Made by a program: the position numbers and the translations under genes
IMG/VR virus record: IMGVR_UViG_3300042341_000656
Coordinates: 1 to 20,082 of that record
From: a virus
Length of the DNA: 20,082 nucleotides
Reading direction: 5' to 3' (one strand)
Part shown: one piece after another, positions 1-7,573 of the stretch
Layout of the letters: every line of letters begins with the position of its first letter
Numbering within the stretch: the first letter of the stretch is position 1
The notes under the pieces: model-generated
What the model was told of the DNA's origin: nothing
Database searches by the model: none
What the model saw: only the letters and a program-made list of their open reading frames with translations

Positions 1-2008
1 AACCACTTAATCCTTCAATCAATCCATCATATACCAATTTAAAAGTATTTGAATCAACAATGGTTCTTACTACGCCTTGAACTTCAGCGTGTTCGGCACT
101 ATCAGCTTGCGCTTTATACCATGTAGTCCCATCGAATCTAACAATATCACCAACAACGAATCCATGACTTGCTTGAGTAAATTCATCAATCAAAGCAGTA
201 CCATTACCAGTATCTAATTGTTTTTTAACAATATTATCTTCAATTACTAACTTATATAAATTTTCAGAAGTTGTAGTTGTTGGAAGTTCTGTAAATACTA
301 AATTATTAGAACCACTATAATATAATGTTCCAGTTGTTAATGAATCTACTCCATCAAATTTTGGTATATATCCAGAAACTCCAACTCCATCAAATACATA
401 TCTTCCGCTTAATGGAGATAAATTAATCGCTTGATTTATATATCCAGAACTAATAAGTAAAGTATCAGAGAATTCTGAAACAACTTCGTTTGTGTTTATT
501 GCGCGAACTTTTACAAAATAATTTGCATCTTCTTTAACTGGAAAAATAAAAGAAGGATCTATAGTAGAATAAACAAAATCAGTAAATCCTGTTATTCTTT
601 TCGCAATTGATATTCCAGTTACCGCATCTTCTAAATTATTGTATCCTGTATTATTAAAAGAAAAAGATGGCAAATATCTTTGATTAGAATATGTTCCAGT
701 ATATATATTTCCACTAAAATGCCCACCAGACGGCAAGAAAGAAAAAGAATTATTTCCTGTGTTAGCGTAACTTAAAAATATTTCAGAATAATTAGACGAA
801 CCCGAAGGAATTCTTATTTCGGTTATATAATTTATACCAGAAGAATACTGAGGATATAAACCTGTAGATAAAGATCCTAAATTATCAACATATATAGTAT
901 GATCATTCCATTTTATTCCTGAAGCTCCATTAGATTCAAAAATTACCGCAAGAGTATTTAAACCTGTTCCAGTTCCTTGTACAATAGATGAAATCTTATC
1001 AATAGATCTATTTTGCAAAAAATAATCATATTTATTTGAATTTGAACCGCTTTCTTCAACTAAAATATGAAAACTACAATCTTGACTTTGTTGTATAGAA
1101 TCCCACTTTATAAAAGCATTAAGATTTAAATCTTTTGATGTATCATTATAATTGTTAAAAACATACCCAGTTACATTATTTATCTGATACGGCAAATTAG
1201 TATTTGAATAAGAAGAAGGTTTTATTCCTGAAGATACTATCTTCTGACCTGTTAAAAGATATCCATAAGGAACAATATGAACATAATATGGAACTCTTAA
1301 AGAATTATCAGTATTGACATCTGAACTATTTTTTTGTAAATCTTCTACATCGATATTATCAATCAAAGGAGCATTATAATTTTGATATAATAAATAATCT
1401 GCTGAATTTACATCAAAAACTACTCCAGTTGTAACAAAAACATCTAAAGATTGAATAGTCTTACGATCAGCATAAGATAAATTTATTTGAGCATTGTTAT
1501 CTATTTTATATCCGCTTATATCGACTGAAGGATTGCCAAAATTAATTAAAGCTATACCAGTGCTTGTTTTACCTTGTAAATCTTGACTTACAATATCAAC
1601 AAAGAACTGATTTAAATTTTGTATGTTTTCTGATCCAGTAACATGTAAAAAACTTTGATATAGATCAGAATTACTAATAGAATAATTAGTCTCAAGAAAG
1701 CTATTTGGAGTAGTAAAAAGTAAATGTCTACCTGTATCGTAAAAATTTAAATAAAAACCTGAAAATGCAGCATCTGTTACATATGTATCTATAATATCTA
1801 AAGTAACAGGTCTTCTAACAGTCCAAGACAACTCTACATTATTTTGAGCTAAAAAAACATTTATCAAAGGTATAGAAGCGTCTAAACCATATTCACTTGC
1901 TGACAAACTAAAGTCTTTTGAAGAATATGGACCATTCAGCAAAACATCAACGCTTTCAACCTTGAAAGGCTGATCATAATTAATACCACTGTTAGTAATA
2001 AAAGCCAT
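1..2008 (-). CDS. Tail protein with fibronectin III-like units, downstream of J (3' end outside window)
   Basis: I translated this frame by hand from the ATG at 2008. It stays open through 669 codons to the window edge, so the C-terminus is missing. It starts 8 nt after the J-like gene stops and shows no Shine-Dalgarno. The protein is rich in S, N, T, Y and G. Several stretches look like fibronectin III beta-sandwiches: around residues 60-75 (VELSWTVRRP), 135-160 (FFVDIVSQDLQGKTSTG), 240-260 (RVPYYVHIVPYGYLL) and 515-535 (NYFVKVRAINTNEVVSEFSD). Lambda J carries FN3 domains in its own C-terminal part; here such units sit in a separate gene. The far end carries a short module also seen in phage fibres (separate entry). 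The likely role is an extension or fibre attached to the tail tip that helps contact the host surface. The family is not firmly recognised; a distal tail fibre is the main alternative. Confidence 0.75.
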   Translation of the reverse strand, partial: MAFITNSGINYDQPFKVESVDVLLNGPYSSKDFSLSASEYGLDASIPLINVFLAQNNVELSWTVRRPVTLDIIDTYVTDAAFSGFYLNFYDTGRHLLFTTPNSFLETNYSISNSDLYQSFLHVTGSENIQNLNQFFVDIVSQDLQGKTSTGIALINFGNPSVDISGYKIDNNAQINLSYADRKTIQSLDVFVTTGVVFDVNSADYLLYQNYNAPLIDNIDVEDLQKNSSDVNTDNSLRVPYYVHIVPYGYLLTGQKIVSSGIKPSSYSNTNLPYQINNVTGYVFNNYNDTSKDLNLNAFIKWDSIQQSQDCSFHILVEESGSNSNKYDYFLQNRSIDKISSIVQGTGTGLNTLAVIFESNGASGIKWNDHTIYVDNLGSLSTGLYPQYSSGINYITEIRIPSGSSNYSEIFLSYANTGNNSFSFLPSGGHFSGNIYTGTYSNQRYLPSFSFNNTGYNNLEDAVTGISIAKRITGFTDFVYSTIDPSFIFPVKEDANYFVKVRAINTNEVVSEFSDTLLISSGYINQAINLSPLSGRYVFDGVGVSGYIPKFDGVDSLTTGTLYYSGSNNLVFTELPTTTTSENLYKLVIEDNIVKKQLDTGNGTALIDEFTQASHGFVVGDIVRFDGTTWYKAQADSAEHAEVQGVVRTIVDSNTFKLVYDGLIEGLSG
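2..166 (-). other. HGFxVGDxV module at the visible C-terminal end
   Basis: Residues 615-669 of the FN3-type protein begin HGFVVGDIVRFDGTTWYKAQ, continue with an AEVQGVV step and end near TFKLVYDGLIEG. The pattern (a GDVVxxDGxxWxKAQAD stretch, then AEVxGVV, then a hydrophobic strand with F/T-L-V) is one I recognise from many phage fibre and baseplate-associated proteins, where it is often repeated. Only one copy is visible before the edge. It is probably a small beta-structured linker or decoration unit. More copies may follow beyond the window. Confidence 0.55.
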
Positions 2009-2016
2009 GTTATATT

Positions 2017-5000
2017 TTACACATTAATTAATTTCATTTTTGAATCAAAAGCATAAAAGTCTATATCATAAGCTACTGTATTTTGAATAGACCCATTTCT
2101 TTTCTCTCCTAAAAAGACGCTTATTTTCGATGCCTCGTTCTTTAAAACTTTGAATTTTAATATTTTGCCATCTTTTATTATATTACAATAAACTCCATAA
2201 ATATACAAAGAACTAGATAAAGTATTAAATAAAGACTCAAAATCTATTTCAATAGACATATAATTTTTTAAATTAAAATTAGGATTCAAGACTTCAGTTT
2301 CAATAATAAAACAATAGTCAAAAATATTATTAATAGAATCAACGTATGATAAATACTGAGTTTTTATATTTGCATTTATAATTGAATCTGAAAAAAGAGG
2401 TTGTATATACTCATCTGTTGAAAAAACAATTTGTTTTTTAACATATTGATTTTTATCTATGTATTCATCTTTATCTATATCTGTAAATTTTTCATTACTA
2501 TATTTCAAAGCCGATATATTATAATCATTCGAAGAAGATTCTGTTATTCCTATTATTCTATATAAATCTTCTTTATCAGTATTATTTTCTATATAAATAG
2601 AAAAATTAGCGTCCGCTCTTAAATTTGAGAATTTTCCATAACTTGTTATAGGAAATTCAGAAAAAACTATATTTTCTATAGAAGCGTATTGAGTGTTTAA
2701 AGCGCAAACAGCATACAAGCTATTTCCCAATTGTCTTGCTGTCTCGTATATTTTAATATTATTTCTATAAAATCTTATATAATTTTCACTATAAGTTATT
2801 GAAAAAGAATCTGTTAATGCAAAAGTTCCCGTATAAACAGTAGCTCCAGTAATTTCCACATAATAGGTAGAACCGTTAAATCTAAATAGATAAGTTATAT
2901 CAGTATAACTTACATTAAGATCGTAAACTTCAGATAAACCTATCGCACTCTGATTTGAGAAATCCGGTATTGTAAAATACAAACTACAATTATCAATATA
3001 AGATTGATTTGTATAAGCTTTCTTATTCCAGCCTGAAGCAATTGAGCTATCAGCGGTCAATATTTGATTATTATTTGAGGCTATAATACCAGCTTTAATA
3101 TACCAATTAAAATAATCAAACTCTAATAGCTTTAGCCTCAAATCTCCGTTGCTCGCTTCAAAAATATTCAAAGTCGATTCCAGAGGTTCATCATTTACTA
3201 TAGAAAAAATTTTTATTTTCTTTCCTAGAACATCTTGCTTCAACTCTCTATCTATATAAACATAATTATTTTTAAAGTCTAATGATACTATCTTTCCAAA
3301 TTCTAATTTTGAAATCTTTAAGTTATCGGCGACTCTTATAATATCACCTATTTTCAAATTCGTAGCCTCAATTCCAGTAGAAAAATTAACGGTTTGAGAT
3401 TCTAATTTACCTGTCAATAAAAACCATCTTCCAATACGATTAGCTTGATATTTTGAAGTTATTCCAAAACCTAAGATTTCTTTTTCAATCAAACCGTATT
3501 TCTTAATCAATTCTGCATCTTCCACATAAACAACTTTATCTTTAAAATTATCAGTCTTATCTAGATAAGATACCTTAGCAACAGAGAAAGAAGACTCTAA
3601 ATTAGAAGAAGTATAATTAAAAACCCCATCCTTAACATTAGAATTCGTAAAAATATAAACAACTGGCTTTTTAACGTCAGTCGTTATATTAATCAATCCA
3701 TTTCTAGAATAAAAAATTCCTCTAAATACTGAAGATAAATCAGTTAATATTTTCAATCCTTCGGTTTCACTATTTATATAAATATTCGCTAAAAATCTTG
3801 ATTCTAGAAAATCATAATAACCTTCCTGCTTTGCAACGCAAGTTCCACTTTTTATTTTTAACGCTGAATCAAAAATTTTAGCTCTTGATATTTTTAAAGA
3901 AACAGCTTCATTTGCAGAATTGAAATTTGATATAGAATTGCCAACTCCTGTTATATAAGAAATTGCGAATTTTTTAATGTTATCTTCTGTATTTAAAACG
4001 CTTGCATTACTAGAAACGTATTTCTGCAATTCTGTATAAAAATTACCGCTCATATCTGACTCAATAAACTTTCTAACACCAAAATCATTACATAATTTTA
4101 TGGTTGCCGTTGTTCCATCAGTAGTCACCGATAAAATTACTTTTTTATAATTACTTTGAACGTCTTCATCAAACTCATTTTTTAGATCATAAATAAATAA
4201 AATACCTTTTTCTGGATATTTAGCTTTTAAAGATTCTAAACTTTCAGTTGTGCTAATACTTATAGTGTTGTATTTCTTTTCACTAACTAAAAGGTCGTTG
4301 TTGAAAGTAAAAGATTCTGGAGCATATTTTGTTGGAGCTTCTGTTCTTACCAGTTCATCACAAAATTTAGATATCTTATATAATTCCCATTTATTCAAAT
4401 CTGTTTCAGACATAGAGCTTCTAGCTAATCCATATCTTCCATTTATGCATAAATCATAAAATATCCAAGCTGGATTATCTGTCCATTTTAAAAGCTTGCT
4501 AAAGTTGCCGCCCCAATCTCCTTCATATTCTCTTATATCAGGATCGTAATTATCTGGAACTTTAATTTTTAAGAGTTTACAATCAAAACTTCTTACTGGA
4601 ATATTAGAAAAATGTTTTGCACTAACTATGTTTTTACAAACAGCAGAAAAAGGATAGGAAAAACCATAATTTACTCTTTCTATTATTGAATCCACTGAAA
4701 ACGATCTTGATGAGTTAGAGGATGTTTTTTCTCCAGCAGCAGTTATTCTTTTTTCTACGCTATAAACATTTATTAAAAACTCTGGAGAATTTGCAGATAA
4801 ATCTGTAGATCTATTTATAGATATTTCTACAGGCAGTATTATAGCAGTAGATTTAACAACAAAATATCCTTGAAAATAAAAGAAACTAGTAGATCTCGAA
4901 CTCAAATCTGTAACGCTTACTACAAAACGAATATTATTACTATAAGTATCTCCTTTACCACCTATATAAAAACAATTATCTATATTAATATTTACCGTTG

Positions 5001-5718
5001 CAGAGGTAACGTATTTATTTTTTATATAATGAGAAAAATTTCTAGCCGCTGATTTTAATGATATTAGTTTCCTTTGAAAAGTATCTATAGTATTTTGTTG
5101 AAATAATTGCGTTTCAAATTTACCCCAAGTATTAAATTCTGTTATACCGGGATCAGAATCCAAATCATATACTCTAGATTGATATGTGTAAATAGCGCTG
5201 GAAATATCATTAAAATTGTCAACCTCATTGCCCAAAGCGATCTGAAAGTTAGCGGCAGTTAAATTTAAAAAGTTTGTTTTTTTATCTTTTACGGATATAT
5301 CGTTATAATACACCCCATAAGCTAATGAAGATTCTCTATCTGCCGTATCAGCATTTAATCCAAGATAGTTAACTGTATTACCATCAGCATCTACTAAACC
5401 CTCAATAGGACCTTCTCCTAATAAATCAATAGCTTCATAAAAAGTTTCTGTATCTAATGTTATATTATCAGCATTAGCAGCTGTGCTTAATAAGCCTCGC
5501 AAACTATCTTTAATATATATATTTATCTTACTACCAGCATTATTTGTATCAGTTGATGAGGTAGTAATTGAAGAAATTGGATTTGAAGTTACTGACGATA
5601 CTGATTGAGTATCAGAAGCTCCAATAATTCTTTCATCATTAGCCAAATCTTTTTCTATATCTTCGGCTAAATTAAAAGATTGAATACTACCACCTGATCC
5701 TCTTCCTGCTGCGCTCAT
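2017..5718 (-). CDS. J: Central tail tip (host specificity) protein, lambda J-like
   Basis: At 1233 aa it is close to lambda J in size. Family hallmarks occur in order: AIDLLGEGPIEGLVD at 96-110; IPVRSFDCKLLKIKVPDNYD at 373-392, followed by YEGDWGG; NPAWIFYDLCINGRYGLA at 415-432; ESRFLANIYIN at 639-649, leading to a VFRGIFYSRNGLI strand; LKIGDIIRVAD at 788-798; and LYRIIGITESSSNDYNISAL at 1052-1071 followed by KFTDID. In lambda-type tails this trimeric protein forms the hub and tip at the end of the tube and contacts the receptor. Two extra stretches are visible: about 170 residues at 460-632, and a lectin-like domain at about 872-1022. No long FN3 tail follows; that material seems to lie in the next gene. 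The ATG at 5718 comes 1 nt after the I-like stop, so translational coupling is likely. The extreme N-terminus is S/T/G-rich and probably flexible. Confidence 0.9.
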   Translation of the reverse strand: MSAAGRGSGGSIQSFNLAEDIEKDLANDERIIGASDTQSVSSVTSNPISSITTSSTDTNNAGSKINIYIKDSLRGLLSTAANADNITLDTETFYEAIDLLGEGPIEGLVDADGNTVNYLGLNADTADRESSLAYGVYYNDISVKDKKTNFLNLTAANFQIALGNEVDNFNDISSAIYTYQSRVYDLDSDPGITEFNTWGKFETQLFQQNTIDTFQRKLISLKSAARNFSHYIKNKYVTSATVNINIDNCFYIGGKGDTYSNNIRFVVSVTDLSSRSTSFFYFQGYFVVKSTAIILPVEISINRSTDLSANSPEFLINVYSVEKRITAAGEKTSSNSSRSFSVDSIIERVNYGFSYPFSAVCKNIVSAKHFSNIPVRSFDCKLLKIKVPDNYDPDIREYEGDWGGNFSKLLKWTDNPAWIFYDLCINGRYGLARSSMSETDLNKWELYKISKFCDELVRTEAPTKYAPESFTFNNDLLVSEKKYNTISISTTESLESLKAKYPEKGILFIYDLKNEFDEDVQSNYKKVILSVTTDGTTATIKLCNDFGVRKFIESDMSGNFYTELQKYVSSNASVLNTEDNIKKFAISYITGVGNSISNFNSANEAVSLKISRAKIFDSALKIKSGTCVAKQEGYYDFLESRFLANIYINSETEGLKILTDLSSVFRGIFYSRNGLINITTDVKKPVVYIFTNSNVKDGVFNYTSSNLESSFSVAKVSYLDKTDNFKDKVVYVEDAELIKKYGLIEKEILGFGITSKYQANRIGRWFLLTGKLESQTVNFSTGIEATNLKIGDIIRVADNLKISKLEFGKIVSLDFKNNYVYIDRELKQDVLGKKIKIFSIVNDEPLESTLNIFEASNGDLRLKLLEFDYFNWYIKAGIIASNNNQILTADSSIASGWNKKAYTNQSYIDNCSLYFTIPDFSNQSAIGLSEVYDLNVSYTDITYLFRFNGSTYYVEITGATVYTGTFALTDSFSITYSENYIRFYRNNIKIYETARQLGNSLYAVCALNTQYASIENIVFSEFPITSYGKFSNLRADANFSIYIENNTDKEDLYRIIGITESSSNDYNISALKYSNEKFTDIDKDEYIDKNQYVKKQIVFSTDEYIQPLFSDSIINANIKTQYLSYVDSINNIFDYCFIIETEVLNPNFNLKNYMSIEIDFESLFNTLSSSLYIYGVYCNIIKDGKILKFKVLKNEASKISVFLGEKRNGSIQNTVAYDIDFYAFDSKMKLINV

Positions 5719-5719
5719 A

Positions 5720-6229
5720 TTAAACGTTGCTTATTTTATTGATTAAAGTTAAACCGTTTGAAACAACAACGCTTCCTATTTTTAATCTTCCATATCCTAT
5801 TGGAACTGGAACATTTCTTTTAGTAACGTTTTCATAACCAGAAAAGAGTCTTGAATTATTTTTAACATCTTTCGGCGCTTTTGGACTCATTAGCTTTGTT
5901 ATTAATAACTGTATTCCAGTTGATATTGCTAAAAGTAATAAACCAATAAGAAAAGACATACCAAAATCTGAACCTAAAATTAAAGGAACAACTTCAACTC
6001 TAGAATCTTTTTTTAATATTGGAGAGTTTAAATATTCTACAGACATAGGCTTATCATCAACATATATTATAAAATGAGTCAAATAATCTTGAAAAGTCCC
6101 AAGAGTTTCTAGCAATTTACCTGAGTTCGCTTCGATAGCCTCAAAAGCTTCAAACACAGTTCTGACATTCAAATTCCATTCAGTTTTTACAAACTGTTCA
6201 AAAATTCCATGTAATTTGACGTTAATCAT
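5720..6229 (-). CDS. I: Tail assembly protein, lambda I-like
   Basis: The protein has 169 aa. Residues 1-85 read as a ubiquitin-like beta-grasp fold (MINVKLHGIFEQFV at the start, SRVEVVPLILG at 76-86), as in lambda-type I proteins. Residues 90-113 form one strongly hydrophobic segment (MSFLIGLLLLAISTG...), the size of a transmembrane helix. The C-terminal part ends FSGYENVTKRNVPVPIGYGR and then LKIGSVVVSNGL, the typical close of this family just before J. In lambda, I is needed to build the tail tip together with K, L and J. The gene lies between the K-like gene (5-nt gap) and the J-like gene (1-nt gap), the expected place. No Shine-Dalgarno is seen before the ATG at 6229. Confidence 0.88.
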   Translation of the reverse strand: MINVKLHGIFEQFVKTEWNLNVRTVFEAFEAIEANSGKLLETLGTFQDYLTHFIIYVDDKPMSVEYLNSPILKKDSRVEVVPLILGSDFGMSFLIGLLLLAISTGIQLLITKLMSPKAPKDVKNNSRLFSGYENVTKRNVPVPIGYGRLKIGSVVVSNGLTLINKISNV

Positions 6230-6234
6230 ATTTA

Positions 6235-6573
6235 TTATATTAATTTACACTTCTTTTCTTTAAATATATTTAATCCATTAACATAAAGAAGCATATCTAA
6301 ATTATGATATTTTTGATATAGAAGATCAGCTTCAGAGAAGTCTTCATTAATAGGATGGCTATGGAAAAAGTACAATATTTTATATTCTTTTTTTATAGAT
6401 AAATAATCTTTTGGAGATATTAAGAAGTTCAAATCGTTATACGGATGAATATTAACAATAGGCAAAAATATAATATTTCCATCTTTTTCAACAACAAAGC
6501 CGCAAGCTTCTATTTCACGATTATCCTTAGAATATTGAGAAATCTGATTTAATATATCATTGTTTAGTATCAT
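6235..6573 (-). CDS. K: Tail assembly protein K-like, JAMM/MPN-type metallopeptidase domain only
   Basis: The 112-aa protein has the JAMM/MPN signature: E22 (EACGF), then FFHSHPINEDFSEADL with H71, H73, S80 and D83. E, the two H and D are the expected zinc-site residues. The spacing between the second H and the S is six residues; the textbook motif has seven. Lambda K joins such a domain to a C-terminal NlpC/P60 peptidase. That half is absent, and no separate NlpC/P60 gene is visible in the window. I chose the ATG at 6573 (MILNND...), which overlaps the L-like gene by 17 nt; the same frame extends back to a TTG at 6606, but that would add 11 residues lying wholly inside the L gene. The likely role is processing or assembly of the tail tip, possibly with cell-wall activity if a partner peptidase exists elsewhere. 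Confidence 0.85.
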   Translation of the reverse strand: MILNNDILNQISQYSKDNREIEACGFVVEKDGNIIFLPIVNIHPYNDLNFLISPKDYLSIKKEYKILYFFHSHPINEDFSEADLLYQKYHNLDMLLYVNGLNIFKEKKCKLI

Positions 6574-7573
6574 TATTATATGGAAAAGTTGCTGGAAAAC
6601 CACCAAATGGCAAGTACGGTAATGAATTTGTTAAAGAAGTGTTGTTAGCAAATCTTAAAAAACATCCCCTCAAAGTTTTAGAACATTTGTCTTGTTTCCA
6701 CACATCGCTATTTTTTGATGGATATTTATTTGTATTCGCGCTAACACAAACAAAATAATTTTTTGGTTTATTCAATGGAACTAAAACAGAATTTTCATTT
6801 TCTAAATTTACGTCTGCCACAGCATCTAAATACACAAAATCACCTATTGCGTATGAAGTACTGGCTGACCATTCGCCTTTATAAGTCAATGATGTTATAT
6901 TATAATTACCATTATTTGGTAATTTATTATAAGTTTTCAAAAATACTTTATCATTATCATCTGCTATTGGTACTCCTAAATAAGTATTAAAAGATCCTCC
7001 AACTGTAATATTTGGACCAGCATAATTTCTATTATTACCATAATTACAACCATAACATCTATAATTCCAAGAACATGTATCATTAGTTATTTTTCTTGCT
7101 GGTATTGATAAAGATTGAATATCAACTTTTGTTACTAATTCTAATTCTACTAAATTTAAATTTTCAGCGGTTTTTGCATTAACTATAAATTTATCAAAAG
7201 CAACATAAGTATTAAAGTTAGAAATACCATAAGGGTTTATTCCATCTGAAAAATTTGATAAATCTAAATCTTTTGCTAATATCTTTTTTCTGTTGAAATT
7301 TTTGCCAACAAGATCGTTTCTATCTTGTAGAACTTTAGAAAAATAATTATTTATATTTCCTACTTGTATTTTTGGTCTACTTTGCCTTCCATCAGAAGTA
7401 TTTTCATAAGAAGAGAATTCACATGGAATAAATATATATTCTTTATTTTGGAAAAACACATTCTTGCTAAAATTTTTAGAACCATGAAATCTCAAATAAC
7501 CTTCATTCGGCTCAAGTTCTATTTCAAACAAATCGATTATTACATAATTATCTAATTTAAATAAAGTATTCAT
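6557..7573 (-). CDS. L: Minor tail protein, lambda L-like, with an inserted module
   Basis: The 338-aa protein lies just upstream of the K/I/J-like set, where lambda L lies. The family mark is a cysteine set in the C-terminal domain: C167, C173 and C176 (TCSWNYRCYGCNYG), then C297 and C304 (DKCSKTLRGCFLRF). In lambda L-type proteins four such cysteines bind an iron-sulphur cluster and the protein forms part of the tip near the tube end; here one of the five is spare. Between the two cysteine groups lies a long insertion. Its second part, about 233-296 (GEWSASTSYAIGDFVYL ... YFVCVSAN ... VWKQD), looks like a small chitin/carbohydrate-binding (CBM5/12-like) module. The N-terminal half (2-155, IIDLFEIELE ...) is the usual beta-rich domain. 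The ATG at 7573 overlaps the previous stop as ATGA. Confidence 0.85.
   Translation of the reverse strand: MNTLFKLDNYVIIDLFEIELEPNEGYLRFHGSKNFSKNVFFQNKEYIFIPCEFSSYENTSDGRQSRPKIQVGNINNYFSKVLQDRNDLVGKNFNRKKILAKDLDLSNFSDGINPYGISNFNTYVAFDKFIVNAKTAENLNLVELELVTKVDIQSLSIPARKITNDTCSWNYRCYGCNYGNNRNYAGPNITVGGSFNTYLGVPIADDNDKVFLKTYNKLPNNGNYNITSLTYKGEWSASTSYAIGDFVYLDAVADVNLENENSVLVPLNKPKNYFVCVSANTNKYPSKNSDVWKQDKCSKTLRGCFLRFANNTSLTNSLPYLPFGGFPATFPYNNDTKQ

Noticed and set aside
1-2008. Possible receptor-binding enzyme (depolymerase) in the FN3-type gene
   Set aside because: I saw no catalytic motif or beta-helix repeat pattern in the translation, only beta-sandwich-like stretches.
6574-6606. Longer K-like protein starting at a TTG at 6606
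   Set aside because: The extra 11 codons lie inside the L-like gene and add nothing conserved; the ATG at 6573 fits the domain start.
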